From: Candidatus Accumulibacter regalis
Lineage (GTDB): Bacteria; Pseudomonadota; Gammaproteobacteria; Burkholderiales; Rhodocyclaceae
Reading direction: 5' to 3'
NCBI GenBank assembly: GCA_000585075.1
Contig: JEMY01000001.1
Coordinates: 62,001 to 126,000, forward strand
DNA length: 64,000 nt
The translations under genes were made by a program, and so were the position numbers. Shown here in pieces: positions 1 to 9,397 of this stretch. Every line of letters begins with the position of its first letter. Positions within the stretch are counted from its first letter, which is position 1. Below the pieces are notes generated by a model. The model ran no database searches. It saw only the letters and a program-made list of their open reading frames with translations, and was not told the origin of the DNA.

Positions 1-351
1 ACGCGCAACGAGCCCGACGCACAGGCCTTGCAGGCGGCGCGAGAAGTCGCCACGCGCTTTGCCGGCTGGCGGCCAACCATCGAACAGGCGCTGCTCGAGC
101 ATTACGGCCCGTATGCGGAATCTCTGGCGCGGGGCGAGCTGAGCGAAGCGAGTGCCGCTTTCCCCAGGCTGGCGGACGCCAGTCAGGTGTGGGGGGCGGT
201 GTCGCTGGTCGCCGTTACGGTCTCGTCGCTGGATGGCAAGGCGAGCACCGAGTTGGCCTACAGCACGCTCTGGGATGAAGAGCACACCGTCGGCGCCTGC
301 TTTGAGGGCGACGAGTTCATCGAACTTTGTGGCAGCGTCGTGCCGGTGTGA
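1..351 (+). CDS. C-terminal part of a hypothetical protein (DUF6985-like?)
   Basis: The reading frame is open from the first base, so the gene begins upstream of the window. At least 116 residues are visible. The end has a pattern of short strands, with an LWDEEHTVGACF stretch followed by an acidic/hydrophobic tail. This loosely recalls DUF6985-type small soluble proteins, where a W-D-E-E-H segment precedes the last strand; that link is from memory and weak. There is no signal peptide, transmembrane segment or catalytic motif in the visible part. It converges on murB across a 54-base gap. No function is assigned. Confidence 0.6.
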   Translation, partial: TRNEPDAQALQAAREVATRFAGWRPTIEQALLEHYGPYAESLARGELSEASAAFPRLADASQVWGAVSLVAVTVSSLDGKASTELAYSTLWDEEHTVGACFEGDEFIELCGSVVPV

Positions 352-405
352 ACGCGGCGATCTCGACCGGCCGCCGGTGAACGCCGTCTGATCGGCAGGC
401 AGCGC

Positions 406-1455
406 TCAGAGAAAGACCGGTTCCGGCACGAGTTCGACGGCGAAGCGTTCGCGTACGGCGGCCTGAACGGCCTGCGCCAACGCCAGCACGTCGGCGCCGC
501 GTGCGCCGCCGTGATTGACCAGCACCAGCGCCTGCTTGGCGTACATCCCGGCGCGGCCCAGATCCCTGCCTTTCCAGCCGCTGTGCTCGATCAGCCAGCC
601 GGCGGCGAGCTTGACCCGGCCGTCCTGCTGCGGGTAGCGCGGCAGATCGGGATGGGCAATGGCCAGGCTGGCGGCGACCGACGCGCTGACCACCGGGTTG
701 TGGAAGAAGCTGCCGGCGTTCGGCAGCGTCGCCGGGTCGGGAAGCTTGCGGCTGCGGACGCGGATCACCGCCGCGGCGATTTGCCCGGGCGTACAGGCGG
801 CGGGCGGGTTGCTGACCTGCTGGCGCTCGATTTCGGCGGCGAGGTCGCGGTAGGCGAGCAGCGGCTGCCAGGCTTTCGGCAGACGGAAGGTCACCCGGGT
901 GATCACCCGCTGCCCGCTCAGGTGCCAACCTTCCTGCTTGAAAACGCTGTCACGGTAGGCCAGGCGGCAGTCGTCGCGATCGAGGCGCAGGGCTCGGCCG
1001 GTGACCATGTCGATGGCTTCGACGGCGTGCAGGCGCTCGCCGACTTCCAGCCCATAGGCGCCGATATTCTGGATCGGTGCAGCGCCGACCGTGCCGGGAA
1101 TGAGCGCCAGATTCTCCAGGCCGGGCCAGCCCCTGGCCAGCGTCCACAGTACCAGCTGGTGCCAGTTCTCGCCGGCGCCCACGCGCAGGTACCAGGCGTC
1201 GTCGTCTTCGCCGATCAGCTGGCGACCGCGAATCGCCATGTGCAGGAGCAGGCCGTCGAAGTCGCCGGTGAGCACCAGGTTGCTGCCCGCACCGAGGACG
1301 AAGCGGCGACGGCGGTGATTGCCGGCGAGCGCTGCCAGTTGCGCGCTGGCGTCGATTTCGGCGAAAAACGCCGCCCGCCCCGGCAAGCGCAGCGTGGTCC
1401 GTGCGCCGAGGTCGACGTCGCGCACGACGAAGTCGGGCAGATCGTGCGCGCTCAG
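406..1455 (-). CDS. murB: UDP-N-acetylenolpyruvoylglucosamine reductase (MurB)
   Basis: FAD- and NADPH-dependent reduction of UDP-GlcNAc-enolpyruvate to UDP-MurNAc, the second committed step of peptidoglycan precursor synthesis in the cytoplasm. The FAD-binding GAGSN motif lies near residues 55-59, and the catalytic serine sits in NAGSFFHNP around residue 249. The C-terminus ends with the family's glutamate in VPEPVFL. With a start at 1455 the product is 349 residues, close to the type I MurB length of about 340. The start appears to be CTG: a GGGAGG sequence lies 7 bases upstream, and no ATG/GTG/TTG has a comparable site. The alternatives are a GTG at 1425 without a ribosome site, or an ATG at 1590 that would overlap metH by about 100 bases. 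It follows metH closely on the same strand. Confidence 0.93.
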   Translation of the reverse strand: MSAHDLPDFVVRDVDLGARTTLRLPGRAAFFAEIDASAQLAALAGNHRRRRFVLGAGSNLVLTGDFDGLLLHMAIRGRQLIGEDDDAWYLRVGAGENWHQLVLWTLARGWPGLENLALIPGTVGAAPIQNIGAYGLEVGERLHAVEAIDMVTGRALRLDRDDCRLAYRDSVFKQEGWHLSGQRVITRVTFRLPKAWQPLLAYRDLAAEIERQQVSNPPAACTPGQIAAAVIRVRSRKLPDPATLPNAGSFFHNPVVSASVAASLAIAHPDLPRYPQQDGRVKLAAGWLIEHSGWKGRDLGRAGMYAKQALVLVNHGGARGADVLALAQAVQAAVRERFAVELVPEPVFL

Positions 1456-1462
1456 CTTGCGG

Positions 1463-1468
1463 CCTCCC
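1463..1468 (-). promoter_or_regulatory. Shine-Dalgarno site selecting a CTG start for murB
   Basis: GGGAGG on the minus strand, 7 bases before the CTG at 1455 and inside the 34-base gap after the metH stop. It is the best ribosome-binding match near the murB N-terminus and argues for a non-AUG start. Confidence 0.5.
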
Positions 1469-1489
1469 GTTCGGCGCCTGCCCGTTTGC

Positions 1490-4400
1490 CTAGAGCAGAG
1501 GGGCCAGCCAGCGTTCGGCTTCGGCGACGCTGAAGCCGGCGCGCGCCGCCCAGTCTTCGAGCTGGTCGCGCGCGATCTTGCCGACGGCAAAGTAGCGTGC
1601 CTGGGGGTGCGCCAGATAGAAGCCGGCCACCGCCGCCGCCGGCGTCATCGCGAAATTCTCGGTCAGCCCCATGCCGGCGTTGGCCGGCGCGTCGAGCACT
1701 GCGAAGAGCGCGCGCTTGGCAGTGTGGTCGGGGCACGCCGGGTAGCCGGGCGCTGGCCGAGTGCCGCGGTAGTCCTCGCGGATCAGCGCTTCGCAGTCGA
1801 GCGTCTCATCGCTCGCGTAGCCCCAGTAGTCGCGCCGCACCTGCGCGTGCAACCATTCGGCACAGGCCTCGGCGAGGCGGTCGGCAAGCGCTTTCAGGAT
1901 GATCGCGTGGTAGTCGTCGTGCGCCGCGGCGAATTCGGCGAGCTTGCCTTCGATGCCGAAGCCGGCGCCGACGGCAAACGCCCCCAGCCAGTCCGGCGTA
2001 CCGCGCTCGGCGACGAAATCGCTCAGGCAGTAGTGGGGTTTGCCCGTCGGGCGCTCCTGTTGCTGGCGCAGATTGTGCCAGCTCATCAACTTCTCGCGGC
2101 GCGCTTCGTCGGCGTAGATCTCGATGTCGTCACCGACGGCGTTGGCCGGGAACAGGCCGAAGACGGCGTTGGCGCTCAGCCATTTCTCGGCAATGATCGT
2201 GTGCAGCATCTTCTGCGCGTCGGCATAGACTTCGCGCGCCGTCTCGCCCACCAGCGGGTCGTCGAGGATCTTCGGGAAGCTGCCGGCCAGATCCCAGGTC
2301 TGGAAGAACGGTCCCCAGTCGATGAACTCGGCGAGCGTTGCCAGGTCGATGTCACGCAGCACGTGCAGCCCCGGTTTGCGCGGCGCGAGCGGCCGGTAAC
2401 CCGCGTCGGGGTCAGCCTTGAAACGGTTGTCGCGTGCCGCGGCTAGGCCGACCAGCTGGACTCCCTTCTTGTTGGCGTGCTGTGCGCGCAGTTTTTCATA
2501 GTCGGCGGCGACCTCGCTCTTGAAGCTGGCCGCGTGGTCGATCGACAGCAGCTGGGTGACAACACCGACGGCGCGCGAGGCGTCGGGGACGTAGATCACC
2601 GGCCCGCTGTAGTTCGGCGCGATCTTGATCGCCGTATGCGCGCGGCTGGTCGTCGCGCCGCCGATCAGCAGCGGCACTGGCGGGCCGCCATCGGCGCCGT
2701 CGGCAAAGCCCAGGCGCTGCATTTCGGCGGCGACGTGACTCATCTCCTCGAGTGACGGGGTGATCAGGCCCGACAGCCCGACCGCCTGCGCGCCGTGTTC
2801 CCTGGCCGCGTGCAGGATCTTGTCGCAGGAGACCATCACCCCGAGGTCGACGACGTCGTAGCCATTGCAGCCGAGGACGACGCCGACGATGTTCTTGCCG
2901 ATGTCGTGAACGTCGCCCTTGACCGTGGCGACGACGATCTTGCCCTTGCTGCTCACCCCGGTACGCAGTTTCTCGGCTTCGATATAGGGGATCAGGTGGG
3001 CGACCGCCTGCTTCATCACCCGCGCCGACTTGACCACCTGCGGCAGGAACATCTTGCCGGCGCCGAAGAGGTCGCCGACGACGTTCATGCCGTTCATCAG
3101 CGGTCCTTCGATCACCGACAGCGGCGGCTTGCCCGCGGCTTCGAGCGCCGCACGGCATTCTTCGGTGTCGTCGACGACGAAGTTGTTGATGCCCTTGACC
3201 AGCGCGTGCGTCAGGCGCTGTTCGACCGGCAGCTCACGCCAGCTGAGATCGGGGCCGGTATCTTTGGCCTTGCCCTCCTTGACGGTCAGCGCGAACTCGA
3301 CCAGCGCTTCACCGGCTGCCGGGCTACGGTTGAGGACCACGTCCTCGACCTTGTCGCGCAGCGCCGGGTCGAGGTCGTCGTAGACGCCGAGCATGCCGGC
3401 GTTGACGATGCCCATCGACAGCCCGGCCTTGACCGCGTGATAGAGGAAGACGGTGTGGATCGCCTCGCGCACCGCGTCGTTGCCACGGAACGAGAAGGAG
3501 ACGTTGGAGACGCCTCCCGAGATCTGCGCACCGGGCAGATTGGCGCGGATCCACTTGCACGCCTCGATGAAGTCGACGGCGTAGTTGTTGTGCTCCTCGA
3601 TGCCGGTGGCGATGGCGAAGATGTTCGGGTCGAAGATGATGTCCTCGGGCGGAAATGCCGCCTGCTCGGTGAGCAGCTGGTAGGCGCGCGCACAGATTTC
3701 GGTCTTGCGCGCGTAGGTGTCGGCCTGGCCGCTTTCGTCGAAGGCCATCACCACGACCGCTGCGCCGTAGCGTCTGGCCAGCCGCGCCTGGCGCAGGAAT
3801 CCGGCCTCGCCCTCCTTCATCGAGATCGAGTTGACGATGCCCTTGCCCTGGATGCACTTGAGGCCGGCCTCGATGACCTCCCATTTCGACGAGTCGATCA
3901 TGATCGGCACGCGCGAGATGTCCGGCTCGCTGGCGATCAGCTTGAGGAAGCGCTCCATCGCCGCCTTCGAGTCGAGCATCGCCTCGTCCATGTTGATGTC
4001 GATGACCTGCGCGCCGTTCTCGACCTGCTGCCGGGCGACGGCCAGCGCGTCGTCGAAGCGGCCTTCGAGAATCATCCGTGCGAAGGCCTTCGAGCCGGTG
4101 ACGTTGGTCCGTTCGCCGACATTGACGAACAGCGATTCCTTGCCGACGTTGAAGGGTTCGAGTCCGGAGAGGCGCAGTTTCCGCTCGACCTGCGGCACGG
4201 CACGCGGCTTGACGCCGCTGACGCCCCTGCTGATCGCCGCGATGTGTTCGGGCGAGGTGCCGCAGCAGCCGCCGACGATATTCACGAAGCCCTGCCGGGC
4301 CCAGTCGGAAACTTCCGCGGCGAGCTGCTCCGGCGTCTCGTCGTAGCCGCCAAAGGCGTTCGGCAGCCCGGCATTGGGATACGCGGAGATGAAGCAGTCG

Positions 4401-5197
4401 CAAATGCGCGACAACTCTTCGACGTACTGGCGCAACTCAGCGGCGCCGAGCGCGCAGTTCAGACCGAAACTCAGCGGCCGAACGTGGTTCAGCGAGTTCC
4501 AGAAAGCCTCGGCAGTCTGCCCGGATAGCGTCCGCCCCGAGGCGTCGGTGATCGTTCCCGAGATCATCACCGGCCAGCGTCGTCCCACCTGCTCGAAGTA
4601 CTGCTCGACGGCAAACAGCGCGGCCTTGGCGTTCAGCGTGTCGAACACCGTCTCGACCAGGATGATGTCCACGCCACCCTCGCAAAGTCCGCGCACGGCT
4701 TCGCTGTAGGTGCCCACCAGTTCGTCGAAGCTGGTGTTGCGGTAGCCCGGATCGTTGACGTCCGGCGAGATCGACGCCGTACGCGACGTCGGCCCGAGGC
4801 CGCCGGCGACGAAACGTGGCCGGCTCGGGTCGCGGGCGGTGAACTCGTCGCAAACCGAGCGTGCGAGCTGGGCGCCGGCGACGTTCAGCTCGTGGACGAT
4901 GGCTTCGAGGTGGTAGTCGGCCTGCGAGACGCTGGTCGAGTTGAAGGTGTTGGTTTCGATGATGTCGGCGCCCGCCGTCAGATACTCGGCGTGAATTGCG
5001 CGGATCAGATCGGGCTGGGTGAGCACGAGGAGGTCGTTGTTGCCTTTCAGGTCGTGCGCGTGCCCGGCGAAGCGGCTGCCGCGGTAATCCGCTTCCTGCA
5101 GCCGATGGCGCTGGATCATCGTGCCCATGGCGCCGTCGAGAACGAGAATCTTCCTTTCGAGGCAGGCTTTGAGTTCGGCGGTACGGTCCGGCTGCAT
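1490..5197 (-). CDS. metH: Cobalamin-dependent methionine synthase (MetH)
   Basis: Transfers the methyl group of 5-methyltetrahydrofolate to homocysteine through methylcobalamin, giving methionine and THF. All four modules are present in 1235 residues: an N-terminal homocysteine/zinc domain with GGCCGTSP near 308; a pterin-binding domain ([13 protein letters not shown] near 365); a cobalamin domain with the DVHDIG histidine ligand near 760; and a C-terminal SAM-dependent reactivation domain with [12 protein letters not shown] near 1144. The ATG at 5197 has an AAGGAA site. An in-frame upstream ATG at 5230 lies in the terminator's U-tract and is not used. Expression is probably controlled by the upstream SAM-II riboswitch and terminator. 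murB follows 34 bases downstream. Confidence 0.98.
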   Translation of the reverse strand: MQPDRTAELKACLERKILVLDGAMGTMIQRHRLQEADYRGSRFAGHAHDLKGNNDLLVLTQPDLIRAIHAEYLTAGADIIETNTFNSTSVSQADYHLEAIVHELNVAGAQLARSVCDEFTARDPSRPRFVAGGLGPTSRTASISPDVNDPGYRNTSFDELVGTYSEAVRGLCEGGVDIILVETVFDTLNAKAALFAVEQYFEQVGRRWPVMISGTITDASGRTLSGQTAEAFWNSLNHVRPLSFGLNCALGAAELRQYVEELSRICDCFISAYPNAGLPNAFGGYDETPEQLAAEVSDWARQGFVNIVGGCCGTSPEHIAAISRGVSGVKPRAVPQVERKLRLSGLEPFNVGKESLFVNVGERTNVTGSKAFARMILEGRFDDALAVARQQVENGAQVIDINMDEAMLDSKAAMERFLKLIASEPDISRVPIMIDSSKWEVIEAGLKCIQGKGIVNSISMKEGEAGFLRQARLARRYGAAVVVMAFDESGQADTYARKTEICARAYQLLTEQAAFPPEDIIFDPNIFAIATGIEEHNNYAVDFIEACKWIRANLPGAQISGGVSNVSFSFRGNDAVREAIHTVFLYHAVKAGLSMGIVNAGMLGVYDDLDPALRDKVEDVVLNRSPAAGEALVEFALTVKEGKAKDTGPDLSWRELPVEQRLTHALVKGINNFVVDDTEECRAALEAAGKPPLSVIEGPLMNGMNVVGDLFGAGKMFLPQVVKSARVMKQAVAHLIPYIEAEKLRTGVSSKGKIVVATVKGDVHDIGKNIVGVVLGCNGYDVVDLGVMVSCDKILHAAREHGAQAVGLSGLITPSLEEMSHVAAEMQRLGFADGADGGPPVPLLIGGATTSRAHTAIKIAPNYSGPVIYVPDASRAVGVVTQLLSIDHAASFKSEVAADYEKLRAQHANKKGVQLVGLAAARDNRFKADPDAGYRPLAPRKPGLHVLRDIDLATLAEFIDWGPFFQTWDLAGSFPKILDDPLVGETAREVYADAQKMLHTIIAEKWLSANAVFGLFPANAVGDDIEIYADEARREKLMSWHNLRQQQERPTGKPHYCLSDFVAERGTPDWLGAFAVGAGFGIEGKLAEFAAAHDDYHAIILKALADRLAEACAEWLHAQVRRDYWGYASDETLDCEALIREDYRGTRPAPGYPACPDHTAKRALFAVLDAPANAGMGLTENFAMTPAAAVAGFYLAHPQARYFAVGKIARDQLEDWAARAGFSVAEAERWLAPLL

Positions 5198-5230
5198 GGC
5201 TATTCCTTGTCTACTGGTGCGGCGCTGCAA

Positions 5231-5265
5231 AACAAAAAACCCGTCGGCGCAAAGCTCGACGGGTT
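5231..5265 (-). terminator. Intrinsic terminator in the metH leader
   Basis: On the minus strand, AACCCGTCG (5265-5257) pairs perfectly with CGACGGGTT (5246-5238), followed at once by a U-rich tract. It ends about 34 bases before the metH ATG and just after the SAM-II aptamer, so it looks like the expression platform of an attenuator rather than the end of an upstream gene. Confidence 0.9.
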
Positions 5266-5274
5266 CTGATCTGG

Positions 5275-5332
5275 CTTCGCTTTAGCGGTATTTTTAACGC
5301 GCCCGCAATCTGTTTACGTCAAATCGGCGCGA
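5275..5332 (-). promoter_or_regulatory. SAM-II riboswitch aptamer upstream of metH
   Basis: Minus-strand sequence matches the SAM-II fold as I remember it from the metX-type aptamer. P1 is CGCGC (5331-5327) pairing with GCGCG (5302-5298). A GATTTGA loop segment follows the 5' arm, TTGC precedes the 3' arm, and the A-rich strand ends in GCTAAAG (5286-5280), which forms the pseudoknot. Order and spacing agree with the known structure. SAM is the end product of the methionine pathway that metH feeds. I recall SAM-II as mainly alphaproteobacterial with some betaproteobacterial cases. An intrinsic terminator follows, suggesting transcriptional rather than purely translational control. Confidence 0.85.
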
Positions 5333-5360
5333 ACCCGGCATGCTAGCCGGGCAGGACGCG

Positions 5361-5389
5361 AATCTACCCGTCGGGGAAAAGCTTGTCAA
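5361..5389 (-). promoter_or_regulatory. Sigma70 promoter of metH leader
   Basis: TTGACA (5389-5384), a 17-base spacer, then TAGATT (5366-5361) on the minus strand. The predicted start near 5354 places a GC hairpin, the SAM-II aptamer and the terminator in the transcript in that order. Confidence 0.8.
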
Positions 5390-5449
5390 GCCAGCGGTTT
5401 TCCCGCGGCTTTTCCCGACTTGCCGCTTTTCTTGCCGACGCCGGGGCCG

Positions 5450-8400
5450 TTAGGTGAGCAGTCTCTTCGCGTCGCTCAGTGTATTGCGCAACAGCGTGTC
5501 GACAAACGCCAGCGGCTTCCGGACATCGAAATCCACTGTCCAGCGCAGCGGCGTGGAGAATATCGCCAGCTCAACGTCCGCCTTGAACAACTCGCCTCGT
5601 TCAATCGCCTTCAGGCGGGCGGAGAGCGTGACCCGCCGGACATCGATCAGACCCCCGGCGTGCGCCGCGGCGTACTCCGACACCCGCAACATCGCTGCGG
5701 AACCCTGCCTGACGCCTTCCAGGCCGGCTTTGGCGCTCTCGAAGGCGAGCGCACTGGAACCTTGCTTGACCAGCTCAAGCGAATGGCTGGCAGCTTCCAG
5801 GGCGAGGTAGACGGACGACTGCCCGACCCCGGCCAGGCTCTGTTCGGCGGCATCGAGAGCCAGGCGGCCGCCGATCTCTACGGCGCTCAGCGTCTGCTTC
5901 GCCAGCTGCCAGGCGCTGAAGTCTGCGCCTGTCTGCGCCGCGGCAACGCTTCTCCTGGCCGCCTCCAGGACGCCGTAGCGGCCACCGATTCGAGCCGCCT
6001 CCACGCCTTTCTTCGCGACCTCCAGGGCGCCGTACTCGCCGCCGAAACGCACCCCTTCGAGCGCTGCCTTGGCGGCTTCGAAGGCGCCAAACTCGACGCC
6101 CTTCTGCACTCCCGTGAGCACCCCTTCAGCGGCATAGAGAACACCCTGCGCGGCGCGCATGGCGGTTTCCAGGCCGGCGATCTTCGCCGCGAGGTACGGC
6201 GCCTTGTACGACTTGGTCCAGCTCAGATGCTTCAGCTCGTGCACCGCAGCATCGCGCTCGCGCGCCAACGAGCCGACGGCTTCCCTGGCCGTCCTGACCT
6301 TGCTCGCCGCTCCCCCCATGGCGTTGCTGTACGCCTTCTGCGCGCGACTCACCTCGTTCCTGGCGTTGATCATCGCCGCGTCGTAATCGTGCTGCGCCTT
6401 GCTCAGCGCTGCCTGCGCGCTGCGCATTCCGCCGTCGTAGTCGGTCTGCGCCTTGCGCAGAGCCTTCTCGGCGTTCGCCAGCGCCTTGTCGAAAGCCTGC
6501 CTTGCTTTCGCGACATCGCGTTTCGCCTGCTTCAGGGCGCGGGCGTATTTTTCTCCTTCGCTGGCCACCGCCTGCTGGCACTGTTCGAGCAAGCGGCTCG
6601 CGTCGGCCTGCGCCCGCTCAAGCGCCTTCTTCGCCTTGTCGAATTCGGCCTTGTAAATCCGCTCGGCCCGGTCAACGTCTCTCGTCGCCGCCTTGAGGTC
6701 CGTTTCGACGACGCTGGTTGCTGCGTGCAGTTTGCGCGCCAGGTCATCTTTCAGATACGCGGTCAGTTGATTGTCAAACTCTCCAGCGAGCAGGAAATCC
6801 AGTGTGGCGGGTTCGCCAATCGAGCCTTCGCTGACGCCGTCGATCTGGTAGCTCAGGAGGCCAAGAAAACTCTGCCGGAAATGAAATTCGATCCCCCGGT
6901 TGGAGATGTCGGCAATGACAGCGGCGCTTGCACCGAGGAAATCGATGGCGCCGTCGACCAGGAGCGATTGTCTGGCGGTGGTCAACTGCAGATCAAGAAT
7001 CGCGTTCCGGCCTGCTTCGCCAGATATTTTTAGCGGGCCGATCGTGAGCCGGTCGAGATGAGCTTTGGCGACAACGCCGTCGTCGGACAGGCGCGTGTAC
7101 GCGGCAGCCTTCCTGCCAAACAACACGAGATCGCAGGCGAAGCTGAAACCGCGCTCAAAGCTGATCGTGCCAATGCTTCCACCTGCCGGCGCACAGTAGA
7201 TCTTGAGTTCGTGCAGGGTGAAAAAATTGGGGACGGCGTCCGCCGGCAGCTTCAGCTTCGATACCTGTTCGGCAAAACTCACCAGGTTGGCTGGCGACAA
7301 CTCCTGCAGTTCGCCATAGAGGATCTCCTCGCTGGGATCCTCGGAAATCTTCACCGCCATATTGGCGGTGACGTCGCCCAGCACTAGACCGCCGGCGAAG
7401 CCGAAGTCGGATGGCGTGCCGGTCGTCAGAAAGACGGGATAGAGTATGCCCAGTTCCAGCGCCAGCGCGGGACCGATCCTGAGGCCTTGCACACCGAAAG
7501 GGTTCTGCCAATAGGCTTTCATGGTTCCCGAGCCGGAAGCGCCCTCGATCCCCACCGCCAACTGGGCGTCGAAATGCAATACTTCATCCTGCCGGGGAAC
7601 GCTCACGTCCAGACCGAAGATCAGGTTGAACGACGGCTTTGGCGAAATCACGATCCTGACCTGGAAGGGATTGCAGGCGACCGAGTTGCCGAGCTGCAGC
7701 CGAGTGTCGGGCAGGGCAATGCCAATGTCGACGCCCTTCCCGTAGTAGGCCGACAGTTCGAGACCCACTTGCCTGTTGCCCGTGAGATCCGAAAGCGCCG
7801 GGATCTCCTGCAGCACGCACATCAGTTGCAGACCCTTGCGCACGGCAAAGGATAAATCGGGATCCCCCGTCCGGCCGTCGTGCGAGGCGTAGATGAACGC
7901 CGCCTTGGAAAAGGTCAGCGAGTCGACAAAGGTCTTTCTTGCCGCGGGAATGATCGCCGAGAAAGCAAAACTCTCGGCGTGGATGGCGGCATAGACAATC
8001 GCCGTCCAGCCGTCGGCGCCCTTTTCGTAGGCCAGCCTGCAATCGAGCTCCAATCCTTCGATGACGGCCTGGCCGACGACGGCGAATTGACTCGCCCGAC
8101 CACTGGCAGCGGTGAAGAACTGCATCTGCAGCCGTGCCTTCTTCACGGTGAGCGGTCCGATCGTCAATTCCCCAAGGTCGCCGGTGAAGGCCATTCCGCT
8201 GGAAGATATCTGCGCCAGCGCCTGACACTGGTGACCGTGCGCCTGCAAGCTGGCCCCCAGGGTCACGCCTTCTGCCAAAGCCTGCTCGCCGAGCTTGCAT
8301 TTGGCCGTCGCCATGGCGAGGTGGACTTCGCTCAGCGTCACCGCGAAATCCGGCAGGGCGAGGCTCAGAGAGGTGACCTCCTGAAAGAGGGCTTGCAGGT

Positions 8401-9397
8401 CGGTCAGCGAAAAATCACCGATCTCGGCGTACAGCGCACTGTATTTCCGGTTCAGGACGCCGCCGAGCGCGTAGGTCTTGCCGGCGGCGTCAAGCTTGGC
8501 CTGCAGCCGTATGGATTTCTCCCCGCCCACCGCGAAGTCGGCTTTCAGCTCCTTGAGCGACAAGGTCGAGATGCCGAACAGTCCGTCCACCCGCGCGGCT
8601 TGCGCGCTGACCTTCAGCGCTTTCCCGGCGTATTCGATTCGACAGCGGCAGTCGACCGCCTGGTGGCCGAGGTTCGCGAGCGCCACCTTGCCCTCCAGGC
8701 TCGGCAGCACGCTCCAGGCCGTCGCTGCGCCTGGCGAAGACTTCGCCGGCTTGATTTCGACACCGAGCTGCAGATCGCTGAAGACGACATCGTCGCCGAG
8801 CGCGACGTGAAAGCTGGCGGCGCTGGTCAGGATCATGCCCGACGGCCGGAGTTTCTGCGCCAGGTCCTGATTGCTGACGTCCAGTGTGCCGCCGACCAGC
8901 AGACCTTCGTCCTGCCTGATGAACTTCTGCAAGGGCCGCAGCAGGGCGCTGCGCATGCGCAGGATACCGCTGAAGATCAGACGCGACTTCTCCTGGTCGG
9001 CCTTCAGGACGACTTTTACCTGGTCGAAGACAAAGTCCTGATTGCTGCTGCTGGCGAAGTCTGTGAAGAGCAGATCGAAGGTAAAGCCGTCCTCCTGGAG
9101 GTCGAGGCTCGAGCGGCTGGTCCCGTCATCCGATTGCGCGACACGAATGCTGACGCCTTTCTTTCCCAGCGCGTCGGTGCTCGCGACAAGGGCCTTGCCG
9201 CCGGGCGTCGCAGCAACTGGCGCCAGCACGGCCCGCTTCGCCGTCGCGGCTTTCCCCCTGGCGACTGGCGCTGCTGCGGGGATCGGCGTGTCGGCCGTCG
9301 GCATGACGACAAACTCGTTGTTCACCACAGTCGCCAGACGTACGGATCTGAGCGACAGGCCCGGCAGGGATTTTTCAAACGCTTCTGGTGCGGTCAT
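5450..9397 (-). CDS. Giant 1315-residue protein, coiled coil and 19-residue repeats
   Basis: I do not recognise this family. The ATG has a GGAGGA site 7 bases upstream. There is no signal peptide and no obvious transmembrane segment. Residues about 90-870 are rich in alternating beta-type sequence and look like repeated sheet-forming units (LTIGPLKISG and LTIGPLTVKK are near duplicates). Residues about 895-1050 are a long charged coiled coil rich in A, K, R, D and Q. Residues about 1100-1249 form roughly eight imperfect 19-residue repeats of the type EAAKxxLExVxxGGxYGAL. A short beta-rich tail follows. The composition suggests an elongated structural or membrane-/lipid-surface-associated protein, but this is inference. 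It sits alone between the metH leader and ratA/glnS, with base composition like its neighbours. Confidence 0.85.
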   Translation of the reverse strand: MTAPEAFEKSLPGLSLRSVRLATVVNNEFVVMPTADTPIPAAAPVARGKAATAKRAVLAPVAATPGGKALVASTDALGKKGVSIRVAQSDDGTSRSSLDLQEDGFTFDLLFTDFASSSNQDFVFDQVKVVLKADQEKSRLIFSGILRMRSALLRPLQKFIRQDEGLLVGGTLDVSNQDLAQKLRPSGMILTSAASFHVALGDDVVFSDLQLGVEIKPAKSSPGAATAWSVLPSLEGKVALANLGHQAVDCRCRIEYAGKALKVSAQAARVDGLFGISTLSLKELKADFAVGGEKSIRLQAKLDAAGKTYALGGVLNRKYSALYAEIGDFSLTDLQALFQEVTSLSLALPDFAVTLSEVHLAMATAKCKLGEQALAEGVTLGASLQAHGHQCQALAQISSSGMAFTGDLGELTIGPLTVKKARLQMQFFTAASGRASQFAVVGQAVIEGLELDCRLAYEKGADGWTAIVYAAIHAESFAFSAIIPAARKTFVDSLTFSKAAFIYASHDGRTGDPDLSFAVRKGLQLMCVLQEIPALSDLTGNRQVGLELSAYYGKGVDIGIALPDTRLQLGNSVACNPFQVRIVISPKPSFNLIFGLDVSVPRQDEVLHFDAQLAVGIEGASGSGTMKAYWQNPFGVQGLRIGPALALELGILYPVFLTTGTPSDFGFAGGLVLGDVTANMAVKISEDPSEEILYGELQELSPANLVSFAEQVSKLKLPADAVPNFFTLHELKIYCAPAGGSIGTISFERGFSFACDLVLFGRKAAAYTRLSDDGVVAKAHLDRLTIGPLKISGEAGRNAILDLQLTTARQSLLVDGAIDFLGASAAVIADISNRGIEFHFRQSFLGLLSYQIDGVSEGSIGEPATLDFLLAGEFDNQLTAYLKDDLARKLHAATSVVETDLKAATRDVDRAERIYKAEFDKAKKALERAQADASRLLEQCQQAVASEGEKYARALKQAKRDVAKARQAFDKALANAEKALRKAQTDYDGGMRSAQAALSKAQHDYDAAMINARNEVSRAQKAYSNAMGGAASKVRTAREAVGSLARERDAAVHELKHLSWTKSYKAPYLAAKIAGLETAMRAAQGVLYAAEGVLTGVQKGVEFGAFEAAKAALEGVRFGGEYGALEVAKKGVEAARIGGRYGVLEAARRSVAAAQTGADFSAWQLAKQTLSAVEIGGRLALDAAEQSLAGVGQSSVYLALEAASHSLELVKQGSSALAFESAKAGLEGVRQGSAAMLRVSEYAAAHAGGLIDVRRVTLSARLKAIERGELFKADVELAIFSTPLRWTVDFDVRKPLAFVDTLLRNTLSDAKRLLT
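5653..6100 (-). repeat. Tandem 57-bp coding repeats in the giant protein gene
   Basis: About eight imperfect 57-base units encode 19-residue repeats with consensus EAAK-x2-LE-x-V-x2-GG-x-YGAL. The early units are the most alike (EAAKAALEGVRFGGEYGAL and EVAKKGVEAARIGGRYGVL). Later units drift, and the array ends before a beta-rich C-terminal tail. Confidence 0.8.

Noticed and set aside
1319-4528. Long open frames antisense to metH (375 and 577 codons)
   Set aside because: They mirror the high-GC codon pattern of metH, lack ribosome sites and have Arg/Asp/Val-rich composition without domains.
5653-6100. Regular repeats resembling a CRISPR array
   Set aside because: Repeats are contiguous 57-base coding units in frame, without unique spacers or cas genes; they encode protein repeats.
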